Assembly: GCA_030674155.1 (NCBI GenBank)
Contig: CM060318.1
Location: 73,183,646 to 73,247,645 of the forward strand
Length of the DNA: 64,000 nucleotides
Direction of reading: 5' to 3'
Source of the DNA: Stramonita haemastoma
Lineage: Eukaryota > Mollusca > Gastropoda > Neogastropoda > Muricidae
Part shown: one piece after another, positions 22,728 through 35,044 of the stretch
Layout of the letters: every line of letters begins with the position of its first letter
How positions within the stretch are numbered: the first letter of the stretch is position 1
Notes under the pieces: generated by a model
Databases searched by the model: none
What the model saw: only the letters and a program-made list of their open reading frames with translations
What the model was told of the DNA's origin: nothing
Translations under genes and position numbers: made by a program

Positions 22728-23462
22728 GTTTGTAACCCACATTAATTTCTCTGTTTGTGAGATAATAAAAGTATTTGAATTGAAGGCATTGAAGGTGTTT
22801 TCAGCAGGATAGGCTCAGCATAAACCAAAAGGAAGAAACCCCACCCCCTCCCCTCAAAACATGACTTTTGTTAATGAAAATAATATCGATATATCTTATG
22901 CACAATTGTTTGATTCATAATAGTAATAATGATATTAACAACAACAAAGTAAATGTTATATAGTGTTATTGTTAGAAATATATGACTAATAACGATGATA
23001 AAAAGTGATATTAATAATAATAATGATGATAACATCAACAAGAGTAATTGTTATATTGTGCAATTGTTGGAAATATGATAATTATAAGGATAACTTTTTA
23101 ACATCAATGGATAATTATCAAGTTGCTGATTTTTTAAATTATGATGATACTAATGATGATAAGAATAATGATACCATTGACAACAGCAATAATATTTGTT
23201 CTGTTGTCAAGGTTAAGCAGCGTCAATCGTGGTTGCCATGTGGATGGGTGACCGTTTGCACGCCTTGGCTACAGTACAGTTCCCCAGTTCACCTAGCTGT
23301 AAATAGGTACCTGCCCTCTTTAGGGTCAGGGAAGGTAAAGCAGCAAGGGAGAGGAGATGGGCACCGCCCTCAACATGCTGGCCCCTAGAGAAGCTGAGGT
23401 CTCTGATGCCTCACTCCACTACGACCACACAGGTTATGGGACACCTTTACCTTACCTTTACC
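22728..23462. repeat. 0.73-kb tandem duplication, copy 2
   Basis: Same content as 22003-22727, including the tail motif at its start and the family C SINE at its end. Confidence 0.88.
23210..23462 (+). mobile_element. 5S-related SINE, family C (5' truncated)
   Basis: Better preserved than the copy at 22487: GGTTAAGCAGCGTCAATCGT and GTGGATGGGTGACCG keep the box A and box C-like parts of 5S. It ends in ACCTTTACCTTACCTTTACC. Confidence 0.75.
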
Positions 23463-23529
23463 TGTACAATTTTTGGATGAAAAATTCAGCACATATATGC
23501 ACTCACTCATTCACCATGCATGCACGCAT

Positions 23530-23600
23530 ATACACACACACGCACATACACACACACGCACATACACACACACGCACATACACATTCACACATGTTTTTC
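23530..23600. repeat. CACACGCACATA minisatellite
   Basis: Short CA-rich units of 14-16 bp. Confidence 0.8.
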
Positions 23601-23824
23601 TTTTGTATGCACTATAGTTCTATTGTAGGAGGGAAATGGGTATAGGTATGTATGTGTGTGTCTTCATCGATTTTAAAGGAAACTGTACATTAGTTTCCTG
23701 TGTGTGCATGCATGCGTGTGGTTTCCTCCTTTGGTGTGTGTATTTTAAAAAAACTTATTTTTCATTTGTACAACTTATTTTCTTTAGGTTTTCATTCTCA
23801 TATGTATGATTTATTTTCTTAGAT

Positions 23825-23900
23825 GGATGAAAGCAATTGCTCTGCTTATTGAATGTACCATCTAAGAATAAAAGTTTGACTAAAAATAACAGTTTGACTT
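23825..23900 (+). mobile_element. Family E tail
   Basis: GCTTATTGAATGTACCATCT, GAATAAAAGTTTGACT and a second TTTGACTTTGAC. Confidence 0.6.
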
Positions 23901-24636
23901 TGACACTCACACTGGCTCTCGCACACACTTATGCACGCACAGGAAGCAGTGGCTGACCAGTTTTCCACACATGCACTGTTTCAGACGTCAGAGCCTCCAA
24001 AGTAAACTACTCTTGTTAGCCAACAGAGTGAAGAGTCCAGGTGTCATATATACCATGTCAGCTGTGTCATGTGTGAACATTCTGATTGAGATCTGTCTTC
24101 TGCTGCTTTGTTCCACAGAGGTGCAGGAAAGGAAGGAAGTGTCAGCTTAGCCTGGGAGCCCAGGGTCCTGTTTGAGGGAGCAGAGAGAATGTGGCCAGCA
24201 CCATCTTAATTCAGGCTGTGCAGACAGGCAAGGCCAGCCGGCAGTGATTCTGACACTTGTCAGGGCTCTGAGGGTAACAAGTGTCTCATCCCAAAATTGT
24301 GCACGTCATGTAAGTGGTTTGGCTTTTTTTTTTAATTGTTTTTTTGTTTGTTTGTTGTTGGGTTTTTTTTGTTTGTCGTTGGGTTGTTTTTTTTTAAAAG
24401 AAAACTTTGTGTGTGTGTGTGTGTGTGTGCCATCTTTGGTTCATCATTGTGTTGGTAAGGAAAGCAACCGAAAAATGAGCAGTCTTTATTGTTGATGGAA
24501 ACAGTCTCTAGAAGGGGGCTGGCTTCTTCTCTGTGGCCCCTCTGCTGTCCAGCTTTCTCTGCTGGCTGCAGTTTCTTCCAGGAATAGAAAAGATACTGGT
24601 ACACTGGTCAGTGACACACTCAGACACACAAGACGA

Positions 24637-24985
24637 CAGGGGACAGGATAGCCTAGTGGTCAGAACATAGCGCCTGCAGTTTGACAACCCGGGTGCGATT
24701 CTTCAAGGGGATTTTTCCCTGGAGTTTAACATCAGTGCTGATTCCACTCTTCCCAAAAGTCCTTCGGATAAGACGATAAATGGAGGCCCCGTGTGGGAAT
24801 GCAGGCAGAACATCTTATGCACATGTTAAATCCTGTTCCGCTTTTCATAAGAGTAGGCCATTGTGTGCCAGTGGGAGCAGATAAGATTTGAAAAACTACA
24901 CACACAGGGACTGTATGTAAAAAAAGCACATGAGTGCTTATTCCATTATCCTCGATATAAAAGAATAAATCAAATCAAATCCTCG
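24637..24985 (+). mobile_element. SINE family A, full length
   Basis: Complete order. The tRNA-like head has a perfect Pol III A-box TAGCCTAGTGG and a B-box-like GGGTGCGATTC. The body follows (TCCACTCTTCCCAAAAGTCC, ATCCTGTTCCGCTTTTCATA, TGCTTATTCCATTATCC), and the tail is TATAAAAGAATAAAT with a short repetition of CCTCGATATAAA. Confidence 0.88.
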
Positions 24986-25040
24986 ATATAAAAAAGGAGC
25001 CATCATAACCAGACCCTAAAGAGGTGTGTTTAATTTCCAG

Positions 25041-25329
25041 GGGAAGGATGAGCCAGTCCTCAAGTTGCAGCAGTCTGCTGCAGTGAGCAAGAAGAAACAG
25101 GCCAGTGAGCAGTGCTGAAGCACCAGTGCAGCAAGAAGAAACAGGCAGTGCAGTGGCAGGAACGCAGTGCTGAAGCACCAGAGCAGCACAGACACAACGA
25201 TGAACTGTCAGCCCAGTCACCCCACAGCAGAGGAGGGGACACAGGCAGTGACACAGTCAGGGCACAGCACCCCCTCCCTCCCTCCCTCCTGCCTGCCACA
25301 GGGCCACATACCACATCTGATGACCACAG
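25041..25329 (+). other. Exon-like, Gln/Ser-rich segment (low confidence)
   Basis: Starts after TTTAATTTCCAG and ends before a consensus donor GTGAGA. No single frame is open throughout. The first frame (GKDEPVLKLQQSAAV) meets a stop near 25113 but could end at an internal donor GTGAGC after 25082 (42 nt). A second frame is open from 25109 to the end (SAEAPEQHRHNDELSAQSP and onward). An internal duplication (AAGAAGAAACAGG...GCTGAAGCACC) explains the frame change. GC content is higher than in the neighbours. Could be a real exon with an indel, alternative exons, or a relic. Confidence 0.28.
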
Positions 25330-25377
25330 GTGAGAGTTGTGTTTGTAACTGTCTGTTCAGAAATTTATCAAGTCAAA

Positions 25378-25446
25378 ATGTTATTTAGATGGTACATTGA
25401 ATAAGCGATAGATTTGCTTTTTTTTCCCATCAAGCCATGTATCTAG
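25378..25446 (-). mobile_element. Family E tail, inverted
   Basis: AGATGGTACATTGAATAAGC, GATTTGCTTTTTTT, CATCAAGCCATGTATCTA. Confidence 0.6.
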
Positions 25447-25711
25447 GGGGAAAAAGCACAAACAACCAAAAACCAAACAAAGAAGGGAAAAAAAAAAAAA
25501 AAATGCCCCCACAAACAAAAAACTGCAAGCAAACATGCAAAAAAAAAAAAAAGACCAACAAAAAACCACCCCCAAAATATTTAACTACAAAATTATTATG
25601 TCTACCAATAACAGTAAAATAGACTCAAAAGGGAACTTTAAAAAAAGAAAGAAAAATAGATTAAATAAATTATAATAATATTAATTCACTGTAGAACTTA
25701 CTCACTCACAA

Positions 25712-25838
25712 CTCATAATTTGACAACCCAGGTTCTATTCCCACTCGATGGGATTTCTCCTGGATTTAACATCAGTGGTGACTCCACTCTCCCCTAAAGT
25801 CCTTTGGTTGAGACTATAAACCAAGGCACCAGTGACGT
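25712..25838 (+). mobile_element. SINE family A, 5' part
   Basis: Head end with a B-box-like GGTTCTATTCC, then AACATCAGTGGTGACTCCAC through GAGACTATAAACCAAGG. The 3' half is missing. Confidence 0.7.
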
Positions 25839-25839
25839 A

Positions 25840-26810
25840 AATTGATCGCAATTTTCCTTCTGAATTCAGATAAATTTGACTTTGTCAGAGCCAGGATTGT
25901 AATCTTAATGTTTCATTTTTAAACTTCCTTCAATATTTTTGTGTCTTGTCAACATGTTCATCACTTTTGAGGGGTTCAGATCTGGGGAAAATCTTGTCAA
26001 TTTTGCTCTTGATCTACTCTAAAGCGCGGCACATATATGCATGTTGAGTCAACAAGCCTGCCGCACACAGCACGCTTGTCTACCGTAAGCTTTGCCCTCT
26101 TTCTAGCCATCATCCACCTCTTAGGCCTTCTACGCCAGCGTGTGATGGTTTTAGACACAGTGGTGGGGGAAGGGTGGAAAAAAGGGAGGGGTGTGGGGGT
26201 ACAAAGACAGGGCACGCTAATTTTAGCTGTGGCTGACTGGTGCGGGATAGGTGTGATGTGGTGTGCATGTGTGATTGGCTATACCATTATCATTTTAAAT
26301 ATACACATGTACTTTTGTGTTTTTTCTTTTAAATCTGAGATTTGTTTTGGTTATTGCTTTACTTTTTTTCCCCTGTTAAAAAAGTCATAATGATACACAA
26401 TAAAATTTGTCAAGACATATTCTCCTTTGCCCAAACCCTGTGATTGTATCATGTACTTTTTGGGGTGAGGGTGGTGGTGGTTTGGTTTTACTTGTGTGTG
26501 TGTGTCAGTGTCTTATTTATTTATTTATTTTTATTTTTTTTTGTTCTTGTTTTTTTTTTTTTTGGGGGGGGGATATATAAAACGGTATGATTGGTTTTTT
26601 GCTTGTTTGGTGTTTTTTTTTTTTTTTTGGGGGGGGGGGGTTACTTGTTTGTGTGTGTGTGTGTTTTTGTTTTATTTTTGTTTGTTTGTTTGGGGGGGGG
26701 GGATATCATTATCATAATCTCTCACAAGGGAAGGAACTAGCTGTAAAAGATCTTGCCAGTGCTTTTTGAGAATCCTTAAAGTAAAAGGTGTTCGTATGAT
26801 GTGATTAATT
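25840..26810. other. Non-coding stretch, T- and G-runs; nothing recognised
   Basis: 26000-26200 is less biased and carries a short minus-strand basic frame of about 70 codons, but no motif is recognisable. 26500-26705 is made of T and G homopolymers. Confidence 0.45.
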
Positions 26811-26814
26811 TTTT

Positions 26815-27162
26815 TTTAATTTTATTTTTATTCTATTCTTTTCTATCAAGGATAATGGAATAAGCAGTCATGTGCTTTTTTACATCCAGTCCCCGTGTGT
26901 ATGCAATTTTGTAAGTCTTGTCGTCCGTTCCCACCGGGACACAATGGCCTACTCTTACAAAAAGTAGAACAGGATTTGACCGGTGCGCAAGATGTAGTGT
27001 GTGCATTCACACACAGGGTGTCAGTTTATAGTCTCATCCGAAGGGCTTTTGAGGAGAGTGGAGTTAGCACTGATGTTAACTCCAAGGTGAATATTTGAAC
27101 GGGAATCGAACCCAGGTGGTCAAATTGCGAGCACAATGTTCTGACCACTAGGCTATCCTGTC
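26815..27162 (-). mobile_element. SINE family A, full length
   Basis: The inverted tail at 26840 (CTATCAAGGATAATGGAATA) runs to the inverted head GACCACTAGGCTATCCTGTC, which contains the complete A-box. The inverted B-box is GGAATCGAACCC, the best preserved of all copies. Confidence 0.9.
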
Positions 27163-27233
27163 AGGAATGGTCAGGGGTCTAGTTGTGGGTGTGGGTCAGG
27201 TTGAACTGTCACAGGAAAAGTTCTTCATGCCAG

Positions 27234-27399
27234 GTTCCCTGCTGTGTGGTACAGGGAGGGTGTCCCCACACCACAGCCACTGGGATGGTCAGTCAGGCAG
27301 GCAGGCAAGGAGGAGGGAGGGCCTTTACCTTTCAGAGGAGTACAGTGGCCTCTCTTACTGATGCTAGTGGTGACAGGGATCAGGTAGAAATAAATTCAG
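27234..27399 (+). other. Exon-like segment before a GTGAGT donor (low confidence)
   Basis: After CATGCCAG an open frame (VPCCVVQGGCPHTTATG onward to SGDRDQVEINS) ends at a consensus donor CAG/GTGAGT. The last 65 bp including the donor are repeated twice more to about 27540, which makes the coding reading uncertain. Confidence 0.25.
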
Positions 27400-27545
27400 G
27401 TGAGTGTAGTGTCCTTTCTTACTGATGCTAATAGTGACAGTGATCAGGTAGAAATAAATTCAGGTGAGTGTAGTGTCCTTTCTTACTGATGCTAATAGTG
27501 ACAGTGATCAGGTAGAAATTAATTTAGGTGAGTGTACTGTCCTCT
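27360..27545. repeat. 65-bp minisatellite
   Basis: Three units with TACTGATGCTAATAGTGACA and GATCAGGTAGAAATAAATTC. Confidence 0.9.
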
Positions 27546-27559
27546 CTTACTGATGTTAG

Positions 27560-27561
<2 letters not shown>

Positions 27562-27639
<78 letters not shown>
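27562..27639. repeat. (GT)n microsatellite
   Basis: Pure GT tract of about 77 bp. Confidence 0.98.
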
Positions 27640-27645
<6 letters not shown>

Positions 27646-27794
27646 GAGCAAACTGGTGTGTGTAGGAATGGTTGAGGTTTTGTTTTGGTGAGTTTATGAC
27701 TGGGTGAGGTATTGTTGAGTTGTGGGTGATTTTTATATCATATGTGCGAGCTTTTTTTTTTCTGTGATGTTACTTTTTACATGTTTGCTTTTTA

Positions 27795-27862
27795 TGTGTG
27801 GCATGTAACCCGCATGGATTTCTCTATGAGATGATAAAGTATTTTTGAATTTGAATTTGAAT
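27795..27862 (+). mobile_element. Retroposon 3'-tail, family F
   Basis: TGTAACCCGCATGGATTTCTC, GAGATGATAAAGTATT and TTGAATTTGAATTTGAA match the tails at 22003 and 22728. Confidence 0.6.
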
Positions 27863-28680
27863 GTGCCTTCAGTGCCTAGGCTTTATCACAGTTTTTGATA
27901 AAACCATTAACACTGGAGGCAACAGCAAAGTGAGAAGCTGTATGATCAGTGGCTTTCCCCACTCATGGAATTCCGCTTTACAGCTTAGTCTTTAGTGATC
28001 GACTGTGACTCTCTGACTAGGAGGCTTGACTTGCACAGTCCTTATGTGCTGCAGTCCAGGGGGCTAGTTGGCCTTTGGAGAACATCTACAATGCTGACTG
28101 TTTATATGGTTTTTTTTTTTTTTTTTTTTTTACTTATGTTACTTTATGGGAGGTTACTTTGTGTGTGGATGACACTGCATGCCCGCATGCACCCTGCCAC
28201 TAGGAGAAGGATGGACTCTGCCAGGTTCAACTTGCCCACTACAGCCCAAAGACTGACTCAGGAGTTGTTGTCACCTCAAATCCTGGGGCAGTAGTTGGGG
28301 CGCTGCCTGATGTCTTCAGACAGTGCAAGTGTGGTAGGCAGGTAGGGCCTGGCGGAGCCCATCCCTCTCCAGGTTGTAAGTGCATGCTGGGTATGTCATT
28401 TCATTCATTCACACCTCTGGCCTTTTCTGGCCAAGTCTGTCTTGCATGAAAAAATGCAAGAGTCTTTAGTTAATGCCTGCTCAAGATGTGTACACATGTG
28501 TTTGCACAGGAGAGTGTGGCTGGTCAGTGCCAAACTCTCCTGTGCAAACAACACACGTGTACACATCTTGAGCAGGCGTTAAAGACTCTTGTACGTGTAC
28601 ACATCTTGAGTGTGATCTGAAGCATGTTTGGGTGGTGGGGAAATGGATGTGTAGCAGTGTTGACTCCAGGGGAGAAAATC
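27863..28680. other. Unassigned stretch with an inverted repeat
   Basis: 28465-28615 contains an inverted repeat: CTCAAGATGTGTACACATGT near 28480 faces ACACGTGTACACATCTTGAG near 28555 around AGTGTGGCTGGTCAGTGCC. A possible exon-like minus- or plus-strand frame (TRRRMDSARFNLPTTAQR, about 28200) has no splice support. Confidence 0.5.
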
Positions 28681-28689
28681 CCCTCCATT

Positions 28690-28868
28690 GAAAAACAGTC
28701 ACCACCACCACCACTCACCACCACCACCCAGTCACCACCACCACTCACCACCACTCACCACCACCACCACCACTCACTAAACCACCACTCCACCACTCAC
28801 CACCACCACCAGTCGCCACCACCACTCAACACCACCACCACAGTCACCACCACCACCACGTCACCAGG
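28690..28868. repeat. (CCA)n / CACTCACCAC array
   Basis: CACCAC triplets with CTCA and GTCA interruptions. Confidence 0.94.
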
Positions 28869-28870
28869 TG

Positions 28871-28960
28871 GATCAGTGGTCCTTGGGTAGCTGACTACGC
28901 TGTGCAGAAAGCCAGGTGTTGGGTTGCAGGTTCAATCCCTGGTTGAAGCCAAACTTGGGC
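28871..28960 (+). mobile_element. tRNA-like SINE head (unassigned)
   Basis: TAGCTGACTACGCTGTGC and GCAGGTTCAATCCCTGG resemble the A- and B-box regions of a tRNA, but no cloverleaf closes. Probably the head of another SINE. Confidence 0.4.
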
Positions 28961-29161
28961 CGTTGGTCTGTGGTCTGCTGTGAAAGACTTGTGAGGAGAG
29001 GAGGGGGGGGGGAGTCAGCATCCTTCTTCACTGTCAGGACTGGAGATGTGTGTGTGTGTGTCAAGGAGGGAGACACAACACAGCCCCAGCCCTCAGGGAA
29101 TGTTAGGTCAGGAGTAGGAGGCTGTTGTGTCGTAGGTGTGTTTTATTGTTTTGTTTTTTGT

Positions 29162-29460
<299 letters not shown>

Positions 29461-29678
29461 CCTATCCCCTCTGTTATTTTTTTGTCTTATGTATACTCTG
29501 TAAGTTGGAATGTATGAAATTGGTTTTTTTTTACCTAAAATTAATGAATTTTATCTCTTTTGACAGACATTCATTTGATATGTTTTTTTGATATATTTTT
29601 TTTAATTAAAGAAGGCTTTCCTGTGGATATTTTGTCAGACTGTTAATTGGTCAATTTTGATGATGATATAACGCATAG

Positions 29679-29682
<4 letters not shown>

Positions 29683-29741
<59 letters not shown>

Positions 29742-29795
29742 CCTCTCTCTCTGTCTCTTCTCTCTCTGTCTGTCGTCTTCTGTCTTCGTGCGTCT

Positions 29796-29858
<63 letters not shown>

Positions 29859-29882
29859 CTCTCTCTCTTCTCTTTCTGTTTT
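29683..29882. repeat. (CT)n microsatellite in the long repeat
   Basis: Interrupted CT tract of about 200 bp. Confidence 0.96.
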
Positions 29883-30206
29883 CCACTTTCACATATTATA
29901 TTAACCTAAACTTATCATTAGGTAGAAATGTTTTGGTTCTTATGTTGAATTGAAATTGTAATCTTGTCATCAAAATAAGGATGGGCTGTATTTGGTTGGT
30001 TTTTTGTTGTTTGTTTTGAGGTTTTTTCCCCCTCACATATATGTTACACCTTTCTGGACTGGAATTCTTGTTCTTAAACACGACTTTATATTTTGGGGAT
30101 TATATCTGAATGTGTCCATTTTTTAAAATGTTTGTTTGCTGTTTGTTTTTTTTTCTCCGTTTTCTTCATAATGTTTTAAAGTAAGAAAGATTTGCGAAAA
30201 TGTTTG

Positions 30207-30291
30207 TATATATATATGTATATATGTATATATGTATATATATATATATATATATCTATATCTATATCTATATCTATATCTCTCTATATAT
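30207..30291. repeat. (TA)n / TATATC array
   Basis: TATATG, TA and TATATC units. Confidence 0.95.
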
Positions 30292-31593
30292 TATTGTTTT
30301 TAGTTGGGTTGCCTTCTTCTCTGCTGTCTCTCTATTTTAATCTATTTAATTTACTTGATTACAGTCAGTGTATCTGTCTTGACATTAATGTTCAGGTCTG
30401 TTGTGGATTATGTGTTAGTAGAATACATGTTTGTGTAAATATTACGATATTTATCATTTTTTTGTTGGGCTTGTTTGATATTGAAACAGAGTGTTTTGCC
30501 TGAAATTAATTCTTTTGATAGACATTGACTTGATATTTTCTTTGCCTTGTTTCTTTGGTTTTTCCCCCCTCACATATAGGTTATGCCTTTTTGACTTTAA
30601 AAATTCATATTCTTGAACACGATTTGAAAAATATTATGTGTAGGTGTTGCATTATAATGTTCCTCATTAGTATACTATGCTTTTATAAATAGATTCAGTT
30701 TGATTTATACCTGGTTTGAATAGCATTTAATTGTTGTTTTGTTGTTGATTTGATGAGGTTTATAATGATGTAACCTGAAAATTCCCCCCCCCCCCCCCCC
30801 CTCTCTCTCTCTCTCTCCCTGTCTCTCTAGCTGTCTGTCTTTGTATGTCTGGGTGTGTGTTTGTCTCTCTCCGTATCCCTCTCTTTTTCTTTTTTTTGTC
30901 TTATGTATACTCTATTAGTTGGAATGTATGAGATGGTGTTTTACCTGAAATTAACTCTTTTGACAGACATTTACTTGATATGTTTCTTTGATAATTTTTT
31001 TTATTAAATTAAACAAGACTTTCCCTGTGGTTATTTTGTCAGACTGTCACTTTCACATTATTATATTATCCTTAACTTATCATTAGGTAACTATGAAATG
31101 TTTTGGTTTTTATGTTGAATTGAAATTGTATTTGTGTCCTCTACATAAGAACGGGCTGTGTTTGTTTGCTTGTTTTTTTTTTCGTTTTTGGTTTATTTCC
31201 CCTCACATGTATGTTACTCCTTTTTGGACTTTTAAAGTTCTTGTTCTTGAACATGACTTGTTTGGGCATGATAATGTATTCATTGTCACAAGCTGTTTTG
31301 CCGTAACGTTGCCTTGTATTACTTACCATAATACACTGACCCAGTTTTGTCTCTTTGTCGTTTCTTTTTTTCTAATATTTTCACAACTTTTAAACAGTTG
31401 CACCCGTTATCTTTTCCTTATTTATCAAAATTTTTCATCTGTTTATAATCTTGAAGAAATGTATGAAAATGGGGGTTGAAAGTTTGATTTTACCAGTACT
31501 AGCTTAAAATATTTCTGTATAAAATTGGAAAGTCTTTTGAACTTTTAGGGCTGCAGTTCTGAAAACAGGATGTGCCTCTCTGTGCATTTACAG

Positions 31594-31672
31594 ACCTGGT
31601 GTACAGAGGCAGCTGAAGACGGCGTGGAATGATGAGTTAAGTATTTTGTCTGTGCATCAGCTAGTGTGTATG
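31594..31672 (+). other. Exon-like block with one 42-bp unit (low confidence)
   Basis: TTTACAG is followed by ACCTGGTGTACAGAGGCAGC and TGAAGACGGCGTGG, resembling the 21527/21850 segments, then by a single TGATGAGTTAAGTATTTTG unit. Equivalent blocks start at 33171 and 35020. No complete exon frame can be closed. Confidence 0.25.
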
Positions 31673-33194
31673 GTAGGCTTGTGGCTTGTTGTCTCTCTCT
31701 GTCTCTGTCTCCCTCTCTCTCTCTTGCTTTTCTTTTCTCTCCTCTCCTTTTCTTCCTATCTTCCAGTCAAAATAAGGACAGTGTTGTTCTCTTCATCACA
31801 TGCGTGCTACATTTTCCAGAATTGTATTGAATGGGATTTGGGGGGGGGGGTGGAGTTTTGTGGTGATGGTTTTTTTTAGGGGGTGTATGTGTTTTTTCAA
31901 AGTCAGAGTCATTTTTAGGTGTTATGTTTTGATTTTATGGAGCGCTTTCATTTAATAATCTTTTGGGATTTTTGTGTTCTGTGTATTTATTTTTCTATGG
32001 TTTTCATTCACAGTATTATGGTAAACAAAGAAAGGGTTTGTGTAAATATTATGATATTTATCATTTTTTGTTGGGCTTGTTTGATATAGTTTGATATTGA
32101 AATAGTGTTTTTTCGAAAATTAATTCTTTTGATAGACATTGACTTGATATTTTCTTTGCCTTGTTTCTTTGGTTTTTCCCCCCTCACATATAGGTTATGC
32201 CTTTTTTACTTTAAAAATTCATGTTCTTGAACACGATTTGAAAAATATTATGTTTCGGCATTTCATCATAATGTTCCTCATTAGTATGATATACGTTTAT
32301 AAATATATAGAGTTTGATTTATAGCTGGTTTGTTTAACATTGAATTGTTGTTTTGTTGTTGATTTGATGAGGTTTATAATGATGTAACCTGAAAATGCCC
32401 GCCCCCTTTATCTCCCTCTCTAGCTGTCACTCTCTGTATATCTGTATGTCTGTCTAAGACGTCTCTCTCGTATCTCTCTCTCTTATTTTTTTTGTCTTAT
32501 GTATACTCTATAAGTTGGAATGTATGAGATGGTGTTTTACCTGAAATTAACTCTTTTGACAGACATTTACTTGATATGTTTCTTTGATATTTTTAAAAAT
32601 TAAATTAAACAAGACTTTCCCTGTGGTTATTTTGTCAGACTGTCACTTTCACATATTATATTATCTTTAACTTATCATTAGGTAGAAATACTTTGGTTTT
32701 TATGTTGAATTGACGTCTACACAAGGACTAGCTGTGTTTGTTTGCTTGGTTTTCTTTTGTTTTTTGTTTATTTCCCCTCACATATATGTTACGCCTTTTT
32801 GGACTTTTAAAGTTCTTGTTCTTGAACACGACTTGTTTGGGCATGATAATGTATTCATTGTCACAAGCTGTTTTGTCATAACGTTGCCTTGTATTACCAT
32901 AATACACCGACCCATTTTTGTCTCTTTGTCGTTTCTTTTTTCTAATATTTTCACAACTTTCTAACTGTTGCACCCAGATAGCTTTTTCTTTTTAATTTAT
33001 TAAAAAATTTCATCTGTTCAACATAATGTTGAAGAAATGTATGAGAAAGGGGGTTGAAAGCTTGATTTTACCAGTACTAGCTTAAAATATTTCTGTATAC
33101 AATTGGAAAGTCTTTGAAACTTTAGGGCTGAAATTCTGAAAACAGGATGTCCCTTTCTGTGAGTTTACAGGCCTGGTGTAGGGAGCCAGGTGAA

Positions 33195-33537
33195 GACAGT
33201 GTGGGATGATGAGTTAAGTATTTTGTCTGTGCATCAGCTAGTGTGGGATGATGAGTTAAGTATTTTGTCTGTGCATCAGCTAGTGTGGGATGATGAGTTA
33301 AGTATTTTGTCTGTGCATCAGCTAGTGTGGGATGATGAGTTAAGTATTTTGTCTGTGCATCAGCCAGTGTGGGATGATGAGTTAAGTATTTGTCTGTGCA
33401 TCAGCCAGTGTGGGATGATGAGTTAAGTATTTTGTCTGTGCATCAGCTAGTGTGGGATGATGAGTTAAGTATTTTGTCTGTGCATCAGCCAGTGTGGGAT
33501 GATGAGTTAAGTATTTTGTCTGTGCATCAGCTAGTGT
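33195..33537. repeat. 42-bp minisatellite, eight units
   Basis: Each unit contains GTGTGGGATGATGAGTTAAG and TATTTTGTCTGTGCATCAGC. 42 bp equals 14 codons, so the plus strand reads VWDDELSILSVHQL repeatedly. The sixth unit lost one base (near 33390), which breaks the frame. Confidence 0.95.
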
Positions 33538-35044
33538 GTATGGGTGGTTTGTGGCTTGTCTCTCTGTCTCCCTCGCTCTCTCGCTCTTCTCTTCTCTCCT
33601 CTTCTTTTCTTCCTATCTTCTGTCAAAATAAGGACAGTGTTGTTCTCTTCATCATATGTATGCTACATTTTCCAGAATTGTATTGGATGGGATAGGGAAG
33701 GGGGGGGGGGGTTGGGGGGGTACAAATTCAGAATTGTACTGGATTTGGGGGGGAGTTTGGTTTTATTAATTTATTAGGTGTTATGTTTTGATTTTATGGA
33801 GCGCTTTTATTTAATAATCTTTTCGGATTATTTGTGTTCTGTGTATTTATTTTTCTTTGGTTTTCATTCATAGTATTATGGTAAACAAAGGAAGGGTTTG
33901 TGTAAATTTTTGATAGTTGTCATTTTTTTTTGTTGGGCTTGTTTGATATAGTTTGATATTGAAATAGTGTTTTGCCTAAAATTAATTCTTTTGATAGAAT
34001 TGACTTGATATTTTTTTGCCTTGTTTCTTTGGTTTTTCCCCCCTCACATATAGGTTATGCCTTTTTGACTTTTAAAATTTATGTTCTTGAACACGACTTG
34101 AAAAATATTAAGTTTTAGGCTTTCATCATAATGTTCCTCATTAGTATACTATACATTTATAAATGTCTATTTTGATTTATAGCTGGTTTGTATAACATTG
34201 AATTGTTGTTTTGTTGTTGATTTGATGAGGTTTATAATGATGTAACCTGAAAATGTCCCCCCCCCCCCTCTCTCTCTCTCTCTCTCCCTGTCTCTCTAGC
34301 TGTCTGTCTTTGTATGTCTGTGTGTCTGTCTGTCTCTCTCCGTATCCCTCTCTCTTATTTTTTTTTGTCTTATGTATACTCTATAAGTTGGAAAGTATGA
34401 GATGGTGTTGATATGTTTCTTTGATAATTTTTTAATTAAATTAAACAAGCCTCCCTGTAGGTATTTTGTCAGACTGTCGCTTTTACATATTATATTATCC
34501 TTAACTTATCATTAGGTAGAAATGTTTTGGTTCTTATGTCGAATTGAAACTGTACTCGTGTGTCTACATAAGGACGGGCTGTGTTTGTTTGCTTGGTTTT
34601 TCTTTTGTTTTTTGTTTATTTCCCCTCACATATATGTTACGCCTTTTTGGACTTTTAAAGTTCTTGTTCTTGAACACGACTTGTTTGGGCATGATAATGT
34701 ATTCATTGTCACAAGCTGTTTTGCCGTAACGTTGCGTTGTATTACCATAATACACCGACCCGTTTTTGTCTCTTTGTCGTTTCTTTTTTCTAATATTTTC
34801 ACAATTTCTAACTGTTGCACCCAGATAGCTTTTTTCTTTTTAATTTATTTAAATTTTTCATCTGTTCAACATAATGTTGAAGAAATGTATGAAAATGGGG
34901 GTTGAAAGCTTGGATTTTACCAGTACTAGTTAAAATATTTCTGTATACAATTGGAAAGTCTTTTGAAACTTTAGAGCTGCAATTCTAAAAACAGGATGTC
35001 TGTTTCTGTGAGTTTACAGGCCTGGTGTAGGGAGCCAGTGAAGA

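Noticed and set aside
23210..23300. Functional 5S rRNA gene
   Set aside because: Only the internal promoter region resembles 5S; the 5' third and 3' end are absent and a SINE body follows.
24637..24720. tRNA gene in the head of SINE family A
   Set aside because: Same head occurs in many copies attached to the same body; no closed acceptor stem.
25997..26215. Minus-strand 72-codon basic frame (KTITRWRRRPKRW)
   Set aside because: No recognisable motif, no splice signals, and an adjacent repeat-rich context; chance frame most likely.
33195..33537. CRISPR array
   Set aside because: Units are contiguous tandem repeats without unique spacers, and the sequence context is animal. The same holds for the 34-, 37-, 48- and 54-bp arrays.
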